Notes under the pieces: generated by a model
The model's database searches: none
What the model was told of the DNA's origin: nothing
What the model saw: the letters and a program-made list of their open reading frames with translations, nothing else
Translations under genes and position numbers: made by a program
Source: Rhizobium sp. BK313
GTDB lineage: Bacteria; Pseudomonadota; Alphaproteobacteria; Rhizobiales; Rhizobiaceae
Length of the DNA stretch: 64,000 nucleotides
Assembly (NCBI RefSeq): GCF_014193655.1
Contig: NZ_JACHZQ010000001.1
Coordinates: 1,798,001 to 1,862,000, forward strand
Direction of reading: 5' to 3'
Part shown: piece after piece, positions 47,918 through 55,562 of the stretch
How the letters are laid out: the number at the start of each line of letters is the position of its first letter
Position numbering within the stretch: the first letter of the stretch is position 1

Positions 47918-48826
47918 ATGAGCAAAGACAAAATATCCGGCCGTTCCGGCCCTGAAAACACCGCTGGCGATAAGTCGGCCCAAGACACGCACTACGCCAC
48001 CCTGCGGCGCGCGCATCGCGATGCCAAGCGTGAGCGTGGCGAAATCCCGACGCCGCAACCGCAGAAGCGCAAACGACCGGGCGCAGATGACTGGAAGCCA
48101 CCGGCGCTGGCGCCCGATCAGGTCTATCTCTATGGCCTGCATACGGTCCGCGCGGCCCTTGCCAACCCCGAGCGCAAGAACATCAAGCTGTCGGCAACGC
48201 AAAACGCGCTGGTGCGGCTTGAGATCGGACCGGTCGACGAACTCAGCATTCCCGTCGAGATCGTCTCGCCGCAGGATATCGACAAGGTGCTTGGTCCCGA
48301 AGCGATCCACCAAGGTGTGATGCTGGAGACGAGTCCCCTGCCCGTGCGTCGCCTGGAGGCGTTAAAGGACAGCCCACTGCTGCTGGTGCTCGATCAGGTG
48401 ACCGACCCGCACAATGTCGGCGCCATCATGCGCTCGGCCGTGGCATTCGACGCCGGCGCCGTCATCACCACCCAGAGGCATAGTCCGACCGAATCGGGCG
48501 TGCTGGCGAAATCCGCTTCCGGCGCGCTGGAGCTGATACCTTATATACAGATCACCAATCTCGCCGATGCGCTCGGCGAGCTGCACCGCCTCGGCTTCGT
48601 CACCATTGGCCTTGATTCGGAAGGGCCGACGCCGCTCGAAGGCACGTTTTCGGGCGAGAAAGTCGCCCTCGTCCTCGGCTCCGAGGGCAAGGGGCTGCGC
48701 CAGAAGACGCGGGAAACGGTGAACGCGCTGGCGCGGCTCGACATGCCGGGAGCGATCAAATCACTCAACGTCTCGAACGCGGCCGCGATCGCCCTCTATG
48801 CAGCGCGGTCCTATCTGAAAATCTAG
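47918..48826 (+). CDS. rlmB: 23S rRNA 2'-O-methyltransferase, RlmB/TrmH type
   Basis: 302 aa SPOUT methyltransferase that modifies a ribose in 23S rRNA. About 65 N-terminal residues are basic and disordered; the substrate-binding domain starts at YLYGLHTVRAALANPERKN. Knot motifs are all present: DQVTDPHNVGAIMRSA (about 161-176), LVLGSEGKGLRQ and the final SLNVSNAAAIALY. Target position G2251 (E. coli numbering) is inferred from the family. Confidence 0.93.
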   Translation: MSKDKISGRSGPENTAGDKSAQDTHYATLRRAHRDAKRERGEIPTPQPQKRKRPGADDWKPPALAPDQVYLYGLHTVRAALANPERKNIKLSATQNALVRLEIGPVDELSIPVEIVSPQDIDKVLGPEAIHQGVMLETSPLPVRRLEALKDSPLLLVLDQVTDPHNVGAIMRSAVAFDAGAVITTQRHSPTESGVLAKSASGALELIPYIQITNLADALGELHRLGFVTIGLDSEGPTPLEGTFSGEKVALVLGSEGKGLRQKTRETVNALARLDMPGAIKSLNVSNAAAIALYAARSYLKI

Positions 48827-48866
48827 CGGCACTGGGGCTGCCGCAACAGATTTGGGGGAATTTGCC

Positions 48867-49562
48867 TTGATCCGCACTTTTGGTCTCGCGGCGGCTTCGG
48901 CCGTCCTCATTCTCGCCAGCCAACCGGCTGACGCAGCCGATGACGAACTCGTCAAGGCGCAAGCCGGCACATGGCTGCTGGCGCCCGAGAGCGGCGCCAA
49001 GGGTTGCCGCCTCACCTTCGAAACAAGTCCCGCGACCGGTGGCTACGCCATCAGTGGCGCGGACGCCTGCGCCACGGCCCTGCCCCCGCTTGCCAAGGCG
49101 ACTGCCTGGAATTTCAGCGACGACGGCTCGCTCACACTTATTGACGCGACGCAGAAGGTGATAGCTCGTTTCCAGGAGGAAGAAGGTTCGCCCTGGGAAA
49201 GCGAAGAGGGCGACCCGATGTGGCTGTTGCCGGCGGTTGGCGATGCAGACCACGTTCCAACCATCGCAAGTCTTGCCGGCACCTGGCAGATCCAGCAGCC
49301 TGACGGCAAAGCCGTCTGCAGCGTCACGCTGTCAAGCGATACAGACCAAGACGGGACACCAAAAATGTCACTGGGCGGCGACTGCCCCGCCGACATCCGC
49401 GATCTCAAGCTTTCCCTCTGGGTTATGGAGGGTTTCGGCCTGGTCATGATGGGCACCGACGGCTCTTCGCTCTCCTTCGACATGCGGCCGGATGGCAGCT
49501 TCCAGATATCCGAAGAGGAAGAAGGAGAACCGATGGTATTGGTCCGCAAACAGGGCGGTTAG
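48867..49562 (+). CDS. secreted protein with two AprI/Inh-like domains
   Basis: 231 aa from a TTG at 48867 with GGGGGAA seven bases upstream; a TTG at 48852 would add five residues. Signal peptide ends near PADA. Two similar blocks, AGTWLLAPESGAKGCRLTFE and LAGTWQIQQPDGKAVCSVTL, each with W and C at matching places, resemble the beta-barrel Inh family of metalloprotease inhibitors. The first block is less typical. Likely periplasmic; no alkaline protease gene is in view. The C-terminal half is acidic. Confidence 0.75.
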   Translation: MIRTFGLAAASAVLILASQPADAADDELVKAQAGTWLLAPESGAKGCRLTFETSPATGGYAISGADACATALPPLAKATAWNFSDDGSLTLIDATQKVIARFQEEEGSPWESEEGDPMWLLPAVGDADHVPTIASLAGTWQIQQPDGKAVCSVTLSSDTDQDGTPKMSLGGDCPADIRDLKLSLWVMEGFGLVMMGTDGSSLSFDMRPDGSFQISEEEEGEPMVLVRKQGG

Positions 49563-49674
49563 GGACCGATATTCCGCTCACGGGTTGACGCCCGAGAATT
49601 GTGACTATGTTAGGTTAAGCCGGTCTGAACCCCGGTCATTATTGTCACATATCGGGAAAACAGGCACAGGGCGC

Positions 49675-50469
49675 ATGATATTATCGAATATCCGTAAATT
49701 CATCTTCCACGAATTGCGTAGTGTGGAAGGATACATCGATCCGCCGGATGCCCTTGTTTATCTTTCTATTTTGGAACGTCAGCGAGAACATGGATTGGGC
49801 GGCGGAATTGCCGAAATCGGCGTCTTTTTCGGTCGTTCTTATTTTCTCCTGAAGAAGATCGCATCGCCGGATGATCGTGTACTCGGCATAGATCTCTTCG
49901 ATATCGGGGAGATGTCGGATGGGATTTCCGAACAGTACCGATCGTTTCTCGAGAATGGCGAGCGGCTCGGCCTGCCCGTCAACGAGGACCTGCTTGTCGT
50001 CGGTGACAGCTCGGAGCTATCGCCGGAAGATATATTGAGCAAGGTCGGCGAGGTGCGCTTCTTCAGTGTCGACGGCGGGCACATGTTGCCGAATCTCGTA
50101 GCCGACAGCCGGTTGGCAAAGGAGACAGCAGCCGATCATGGTGTCATCGTCTTCGACGACACTTTCAATCCCGCCTGGCCGGAAGTCACCGTCGGCGTTG
50201 CCGATTTTCTCCGCGACAACGATGAGGCCTTCTCGGCCTTTTGCATGACCAAATACAAGACCTATGTCTGCCGGCGCGAATTTCATGATTTCTATCGAGC
50301 GGCAATCCTGCGGGCGCCGCATCTCAGAGCCTTCGAATTGGCGGAAACGCATTTTCTGGGGTCCGACGCCGTCCGTCTGCACAATCCCTTCGGCCGGCGC
50401 ATTCTCTACGAACTCATGACCCGCTCGGGCATGAGCGCCATTTCGGAGCGCGCATACCGTTGCCACTAG
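49675..50469 (+). CDS. class I SAM-dependent methyltransferase
   Basis: 264 aa. GIAEIGVFFGRSYFLLKKIA (motif I, about 39-58) then DDRVLGIDLFD (acidic motif II) and VRFFSVDGGHML, in the style of Methyltransf_24 proteins found in sugar or natural-product gene groups. Chosen start ATG at 49675, the first in-frame ATG near the family start; the open frame to 49492 overlaps the previous gene. The stop codon lies within a dispersed repeat. Substrate unknown. Confidence 0.8.
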   Translation: MILSNIRKFIFHELRSVEGYIDPPDALVYLSILERQREHGLGGGIAEIGVFFGRSYFLLKKIASPDDRVLGIDLFDIGEMSDGISEQYRSFLENGERLGLPVNEDLLVVGDSSELSPEDILSKVGEVRFFSVDGGHMLPNLVADSRLAKETAADHGVIVFDDTFNPAWPEVTVGVADFLRDNDEAFSAFCMTKYKTYVCRREFHDFYRAAILRAPHLRAFELAETHFLGSDAVRLHNPFGRRILYELMTRSGMSAISERAYRCH

Positions 50470-50572
50470 AGCGGTTCAGCTTTTTACGGAATCGCAGAAC
50501 CGCTCTATCCCTTTGTTTTTCCGCAATTCCGGACGGAAAACCGCTTCGCGCTTTTGCTGGAATTGCTCTGGG
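50466..50572. repeat. rhizobial intergenic palindromic repeat
   Basis: The sequence begins CTAGAGCGGTTC and later has GAACCGCTCTAT, an inverted repeat, followed by TTTTCCGCAATTCCGGACGG and AAAACCGCTTCGC..., ending near TTGCTCTGGG. This AGAGC-type palindrome is a very common mobile-like intergenic element in Rhizobium and relatives. The stop TAG of the methyltransferase gene is within its first bases. Confidence 0.7.
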
Positions 50573-50583
50573 TAGAAAACTGT

Positions 50584-50877
50584 TCAGCGAACCGCAATCG
50601 GCTGCGGATGCCAAGCCGATTGCTGCCACAGCGACCGCTCTGTGATCGGGCATCCATCCTGCAGCTTCGACCAGGAGGTGACGTTAAGGTTCATCTCGCA
50701 CTGCGCGAGATAGCTCTTGCCGTCCACTGTCACACAGGCGACCTCGCCGACCGTGTGTAGCTTCCCGTCCCTGTTTTTACAGTAGCAGTCCTGCCCAGCC
50801 AACGCCGGTGCGTTTGCAATCACCGCGATCACAACAAGCGACAATCCTAAGACAATATGCCTTGATGCCTTGCGCAT
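50584..50877 (-). CDS. small secreted cysteine-rich protein
   Basis: 97 aa; ATG at 50877 with GAGGGAA upstream. Signal peptide MRKASRHIVLGLSLVVIAVI ... cleaved near ALA-GQD. The mature part, about 70 aa, has five cysteines (DCYCKNRDGK, VACVTV, QCEMN, GCPI) suggesting disulphides in the periplasm. No known domain; rhizobial hypothetical proteins of this type exist. The frame to 51009 is not needed. Confidence 0.75.
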   Translation of the reverse strand: MRKASRHIVLGLSLVVIAVIANAPALAGQDCYCKNRDGKLHTVGEVACVTVDGKSYLAQCEMNLNVTSWSKLQDGCPITERSLWQQSAWHPQPIAVR

Positions 50878-51029
50878 GGACGTTCCCTCGCCCGCCGCTG
50901 ATGGGAGAGAGTGTATGCCTATTTTAGAAGTTGTAAATGCGCAGATCCCCGACGGATCCTCTGCCGGAGGTCCGGCTGCGCCTGCCGACGCCAATGCACC
51001 CAGAGCCATACCGAGCGCGCGAGCGCAGC

Positions 51030-51299
51030 TTAGTGAACCATAGGATCCGAATCGTCAAAGAATGTTCTGATGCCATCGCGTGCGATCGTCGCCAGGAATT
51101 CATCGAAGGCTTCGCGGTCGGTCGCGAAAGGCTCTTCCCATTCGATCAGATCCTCTTCAGGCGTGATGACTTCCATGCGCCAATCTTCTTGCGTGCCTGC
51201 GGGACGGAAGATATCGACGAGCACGGTCACGCCGTCCTCGGTAAATTCGCCGGAGAGCTCGGAGTGTTCGAGTTTGGGCTTCTTGGGCTTAACGGTCAT
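51030..51299 (-). CDS. small acidic protein of unknown function
   Basis: 89 aa, acidic, no signal or membrane segment. AGGAAG lies before the ATG. Central VDIFRPAGTQEDWRMEVITP reads like an alpha/beta domain, then EEDLIEWEEPFATDREAFDE. I do not recognise a family. Same strand as the cysteine-rich gene, 152 bases upstream of its start. Confidence 0.75.
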   Translation of the reverse strand: MTVKPKKPKLEHSELSGEFTEDGVTVLVDIFRPAGTQEDWRMEVITPEEDLIEWEEPFATDREAFDEFLATIARDGIRTFFDDSDPMVH

Positions 51300-51442
51300 A
51301 TCTTCCTACACGCTGCGATGACGAGAATCGTATGTTAGCGATCCTGCTGACCATTTCAAAGGGCAGCGGAATTTCAATAGCGTGCCGTCGCCGCTGGTTT
51401 TCTGCACCAGCGGTGAGCGGCGAACAACTCAGCTAAATCGTT

Positions 51443-51466
51443 GAAATAATTTGGTGCCCCCGGCAG
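51443..51466. repeat. distal att-like copy of the tRNA-Thr 3' end
   Basis: TGGTGCCCCCGGCAG (51452-51466) is identical to the 3' end of tRNA-Thr at 53197-53211. Seven further bases (GAAATAA) upstream also match with two mismatches between, 22 of 24 overall. It is not a full tRNA gene. Confidence 0.8.
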
Positions 51467-51737
51467 TTATGCCAACAATGGGCATTATCAATCACTTAGG
51501 ATCGAAATTGAGGGCAATCAAGCCAATTGATATTGCTGTGGAATTTCCACGGCTCCCCTCACCGCTACCCATCAGAATTCGCAGAGGCGGCTTGTTCGGC
51601 TCCTGAAGGCTAGCTGATGGTTCGAGATATCCATCCATGACGCCGACGCGCTCCATCCCCCTTCCTTTGCGGGGTGCTTTATCACCCGACGCATCTGATG
51701 GCAGCCTGCCGATACCCCAGGGCGACCAGCGATCCGA

Positions 51738-51989
51738 GGCACGCCAATGGCGATGACGATATCGCCTCGATCGCCCGACCGACCACCTCTTCGAAATGCC
51801 CTGCTCCATAATTCGAGGCGGTGTCGAAGAAGCGAATGCCGAGATCCACCGCCCGTTCGACAGCGCGGATCGATTCATCGTCACCGACTTCGCCCGGCCA
51901 AGCGGTACGTCGCCGGCATAAAACGGGCCGCCGATCGCCCAGCATCCCATATCGAGGCAGGGAACCTCGCGGCCGTCCCAGAGGGCCAC
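51738..51989 (-). pseudogene. aldo/keto reductase remnant with frameshifts
   Basis: Three frames together give an AKR N-terminus: LWDGREVPCLDMGCWAIGGP, then in another frame GDDESIRAVERAVDLGIRFF and DTASNYGAGHFEEVVGRAI (with the catalytic-region Asp-Tyr pair), then in the third GDIVIAIG. An intact enzyme would have over 300 residues; only about 85 are left, broken by at least two frameshifts. It sits inside the tRNA-Thr relic. Confidence 0.8.
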
Positions 51990-52090
51990 CAGCGCTTCAC
52001 GCCGCGCTCAATTCCTGACATATTTGCAGTGAGACAGCCAACCGTCGTGGATATCGCGTCATGAACTCGCAAACACGTGGAAAAAGCAAC

Positions 52091-52387
52091 ATGCGCGCAC
52101 CTACCGGGTCCGTTACAGGGCTTTGCTCTGCCTCCGCCACCATGTTTGCAGTGGGAATGGCCTTTCTGGGTTACTGGGGGGTGTATGAACAGGGGCGCTG
52201 GCATACAATCGATTATCTTGTGATGGTTATAGCTATCGTCGGATTTGCAGCACTTGGTTCCGTGCCTTGGATTGTGACCACACCTGTAGCGGAGGAGGAT
52301 GGAGACAAAGTCGTCGTCGCCAGGCGAGCGATGGCACTGGGGACGACGTTAATCTGGATGGCTGTCTGTATTACCGTATTTGCCTGA
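52091..52387 (+). CDS. small two-helix membrane protein
   Basis: 98 aa from ATG 52091; ATG 52061 is possible. Two or three hydrophobic segments (MFAVGMAFLGYWGVY, YLVMVIAIVGFAALGSVPWI, and TTLIWMAVCITVF). No family recognised. Codon use looks less GC-rich than in neighbours. It lies within the integrated relic, so it may be cargo. Confidence 0.6.
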   Translation: MRAPTGSVTGLCSASATMFAVGMAFLGYWGVYEQGRWHTIDYLVMVIAIVGFAALGSVPWIVTTPVAEEDGDKVVVARRAMALGTTLIWMAVCITVFA

Positions 52388-52942
52388 GTTGCCCTGTGTC
52401 ACCCCATACGACCGCAAAATGGATCCATTTGAAGCGATAGGCCCCCGACCGACGTCCAAAAAATAACTAACCTTAAAGCATTTCACTCTTAGCCGCTGAC
52501 GATCCAAAATCGGTCAACAATATCGTCAAGCGGCGTGCGGCGATGGCCGGGCTGGAGCGTGGAGAGTTTTAGGCTCATGGGCCGCGGTTGGGCGTTCCTC
52601 TCCTTGAAGCGATGCAGCAGTCGCGCCACCGCTCGGTTCAGCAAGCCGCCGAATATTATAATCCTGTGAGAGGCGCGCTATAGACCGTTCCAGCTCGGGA
52701 AGACGGAAAGCTGGCCAACGGGCTTCAGGACGATTGTGGGCCTTTTCCTGTTCGGCAAGGCGTTCGTTTGGCGGCTCCTGAGGGACAGACAGAACATAAT
52801 GATTTCAGATGGCTACTGGACCGGTCAGCCAAGGATGTTTCAATATCGTTCCCATTGTTTTGCCATGCGCAAGATAGGACCCGAAATGGATTGCGGCTCA
52901 ACTTCTGCCAGCGCTTTGCCTCTACCGCCGCCAGAAGAATAG
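52388..52942. other. 555-bp stretch without an intact gene
   Basis: It contains short open frames (for example 52736-52942) but nothing with recognisable domains or good start signals. It is part of the relic and reads in frame into the integrase remnant across a stop codon. Probably decayed DNA, perhaps the rest of the recombinase. Confidence 0.5.
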
Positions 52943-53194
52943 CACGGCGTGGGGAAATTGGCGGCGACGCTCGCCGCAAATGGCGGCGCGACTGCTCACG
53001 AACTGATGAGCCAGTTCGGCTGGGCGAACTCAAAACAAGCCGAAGTTTACACCCGCGGAGCCGATCGCGCCCGACTCGGCGTGAAGTCTTCGCGCATCGT
53101 TTCAGAACAGCTCGAGAACATTCTAGCCCCTCACCCTAAATCCGGTGAGGGATTTAGCGCGAAAAACGCAGCAAAATCAAAAGCCAAGAAATAA
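52943..53194 (+). pseudogene. tyrosine recombinase (integrase) C-terminal remnant
   Basis: Reads HGVGKLAATLAANGG then FGWANSKQAEVYTRGADRAR, the end of a phage-type integrase: H-x-x-R box, then the nucleophile Tyr in the VYTRGADR stretch. An in-frame stop precedes it and the expected arginine of H-x-L-R is Gly (HGVGK), so it cannot act. It ends in the att copy touching tRNA-Thr. About 80 residues remain of some 350-400. Confidence 0.8.
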
Positions 53195-53196
53195 GA

Positions 53197-53272
<76 letters not shown>

Positions 53273-53439
53273 ACATCGGCATGCCAAGTAGCAGATTTTT
53301 CTTTCCTGTAAAGAGAAAATCGGCCGTTTGGCTTTGGTACCGCAGATCAAAGATCCCTACGGATTCACCAGTCTTTGCAAAACGTCTTGTCGCATAGGGT
53401 GAATATCATTACCTAGTATGGCTATTCAAAGGACATTGC

Positions 53440-54213
53440 ATGTCACGCGCTTTTCAATCTGTTTGTTTTCTCGCATCCACCGCATCGGAAGCCCAAGCCG
53501 CGCGGGAGGAATTGATTCGCCTTTACGGCCAGACGCCACAGGAAGATGCGGATATCGTCGTTGCGCTCGGCGGCGATGGCTTCATGCTGCAGACGCTGCA
53601 CAATACGATGAACTCCGGCAAGCGCGTCTATGGTATGAACCGTGGCTCCATCGGCTTCCTGATGAACGATTACCACACCGAATGCCTGGCCGAGCGCATT
53701 GAAGCGGCTGTCGAAAATGCCTTTCATCCGTTGCAGATGAGCACGCGCAACGCAGACGGCAGCACGTCCGTCGCGCTCGCCATCAACGAGGTGTCATTGT
53801 TTCGCCAGTCCTATCAGGCGGCCAAGCTCAGGGTCGAGATCGACGGCCATGTCCGTCTGCCGGAGCTGATCTGCGACGGGCTGATGGTGACGACGCCGGC
53901 CGGCTCCACCGCCTACAATCTCTCCGCCCACGGCCCTATCCTGCCGCTGGAGGCGCCGCTGCTCGCCATCACCCCTGTCAGCGCCTTTCGCCCGCGCCGC
54001 TGGCGTGGCGCGCTTCTGCCCAATAAGGTGACGATCGACATCGCCGTGCTGGAGGCGGAAAAACGCCCCGTCAACGCCGTCGCCGACAATACCGAAGTCA
54101 AATCGGTCGTGAGCGTCAGGATCGCCCAGACCGAAGATACGACGGCGCGCATTCTCTCCGATCCGGACCGATCATGGTCGGAGCGGATACTGGCGGAACA
54201 GTTTTCCGATTGA
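53440..54213 (+). CDS. nadK: NAD kinase
   Basis: 257 aa. Phosphorylates NAD to NADP with ATP. GGDGFML (about 45-51) is the GGDG motif, NRGSIGFLMND follows, then DGLMVTTPAGSTAYNLSAHG, all diagnostic. Short alphaproteobacterial form without the N-terminal extension of E. coli. Plus strand, ending before a bidirectional terminator shared with prfB. Confidence 0.96.
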   Translation: MSRAFQSVCFLASTASEAQAAREELIRLYGQTPQEDADIVVALGGDGFMLQTLHNTMNSGKRVYGMNRGSIGFLMNDYHTECLAERIEAAVENAFHPLQMSTRNADGSTSVALAINEVSLFRQSYQAAKLRVEIDGHVRLPELICDGLMVTTPAGSTAYNLSAHGPILPLEAPLLAITPVSAFRPRRWRGALLPNKVTIDIAVLEAEKRPVNAVADNTEVKSVVSVRIAQTEDTTARILSDPDRSWSERILAEQFSD

Positions 54214-54255
54214 GAATTGCTTGCGCATGGATGCAAAAGCGGCATCTCAGCCAAC

Positions 54256-54281
54256 AAAAAGCCCCGTTTCCGGGGCTTTTT
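54256..54281. terminator. bidirectional terminator nadK / prfB
   Basis: AAAAAGCCCCG-TTTC-CGGGGCTTTTT, an 11-bp perfect stem with A/T runs on both sides, between converging genes. Confidence 0.92.
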
Positions 54282-54304
54282 CATCCATCAAACAGGTCCG
54301 GCTC

Positions 54305-55436
54305 CTAATCCACGTCGTCCACGACTGCATCGGCCGCGCCGCTGATGCGGTGCGCGAGGGCGGCTTCCATGAACTCGTTGAGATCGCCGTCGAGCACGTC
54401 GTCCGGGGCCGTGCTGGCAACGCCGGTCCGCAGGTCCTTGACGAGCTGATAAGGCTGCAGGACGTAGGAGCGGATCTGGTGACCCCAGCCGATATCGGTC
54501 TTCGAGGCGGCTTCGGCGTTGGCCGCTTCTTCCCGCTTCATCAATTCCGCTTCGTACATGCGGGCGCGCAGCATGTCCCAGGCCTTGGCGCGGTTCTTGT
54601 GCTGCGAGCGTTCCTGCTGGCACTGCACGACGATGCCGGTCGGGATGTGCGTGATGCGCACGGCCGAGTCTGTTGTATTGACGTGCTGGCCGCCGGCGCC
54701 GGACGAACGGTAGGTGTCGATGCGGCAGTCGCTTTCGTTAATATCGATCTGGATCGAGTCGTCGACGACGGGATAGACCCAGATCGACGAGAAAGACGTA
54801 TGACGACGCGCGTTACTGTCATAGGGCGAGATGCGGACCAGGCGGTGAACGCCCGATTCGGTCTTCAGCCAGCCATAGGCATTATGGCCCTTCACCAAAA
54901 GCGTTGCCGACTTGATGCCGGCTTCTTCGCCGTCATGGACTTCGAGCAACTCCACCTTGAAACGCTGGCGTTCGGCCCAGCGGGTATACATGCGCAGCAG
55001 CATGTTCGCCCAGTCCTGGCTCTCGGTGCCGCCGGCGCCTGAATGGACTTCGACATAGGTATCGTTGGAATCGGCTTCGCCCGAGAGCATAGCCTCTACC
55101 TGCCGGCGCGCAGCTTCCGCCTTCAGGCCTTTGAGAGCCTCTTCGGCTTCGCGGACAACGTCGGCATCGCCCTCTTCCTCGCCAAGCTCGATCAAATCGA
55201 TATTGTCGGTAAGCTGCTGCTCGAGAGCGCGCACGCCGCTGATGCCATCATCGAGCTGCTGGCGCTCGCGCATCAGCTTCTGCGCCTCGGCGGCATCGTT
55301 CCAGAGGGTCGGGTCCTCTGCCTTATTGTTCAACCAGTCCAGTCGCCTTACCGCCTGATCCCAGTCAAAGATGCCTCCTCAGCAGGCTTATGGCCTGCTT
55401 GGTTTCGTCGACTATTTTCTCGATTTCCGCTCGCAT
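54305..55436 (-). CDS. prfB: peptide chain release factor 2, programmed +1 frameshift
   Basis: Releases peptides at UGA and UAA. The gene starts at ATG 55436 and encodes [20 protein letters not shown] and RHL, then meets in-frame TGA at 55367. An upstream AGGAGG and CTT TGA C slip site move the ribosome +1, giving [20 protein letters not shown] and the rest: about 376 aa in total. GGQ ([10 protein letters not shown]) is intact. The codon-reading tripeptide is SPY ([11 protein letters not shown]) where E. coli has SPF. The frame after the shift alone runs 54305-55333. Confidence 0.95.
55364..55379 (-). promoter_or_regulatory. prfB frameshift site
   Basis: Minus strand AGGAGGCATCTTTGAC: an SD-like AGGAGG, three bases, CTT codon, in-frame TGA and following C, the classic autoregulatory slip site of RF2. 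Low RF2 allows shift and so more RF2. Confidence 0.92.
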
Positions 55437-55562
55437 AATCCTGCTTCTTTATTCGGCCGTTCGATGTGAACCGCTGTTCAATTCAAAGAGTGCTGGTGAC
55501 ATAGATATACATGCCGCGACTGTAAAGCCCCGCGGCAAGATCATTGGACAAACCCGATGGGA

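Noticed and set aside
51452..51466. A second tRNA-Thr gene
   Set aside because: Only 15 bases of the 3' end are present; no anticodon or D-arm. It is an att-like copy.
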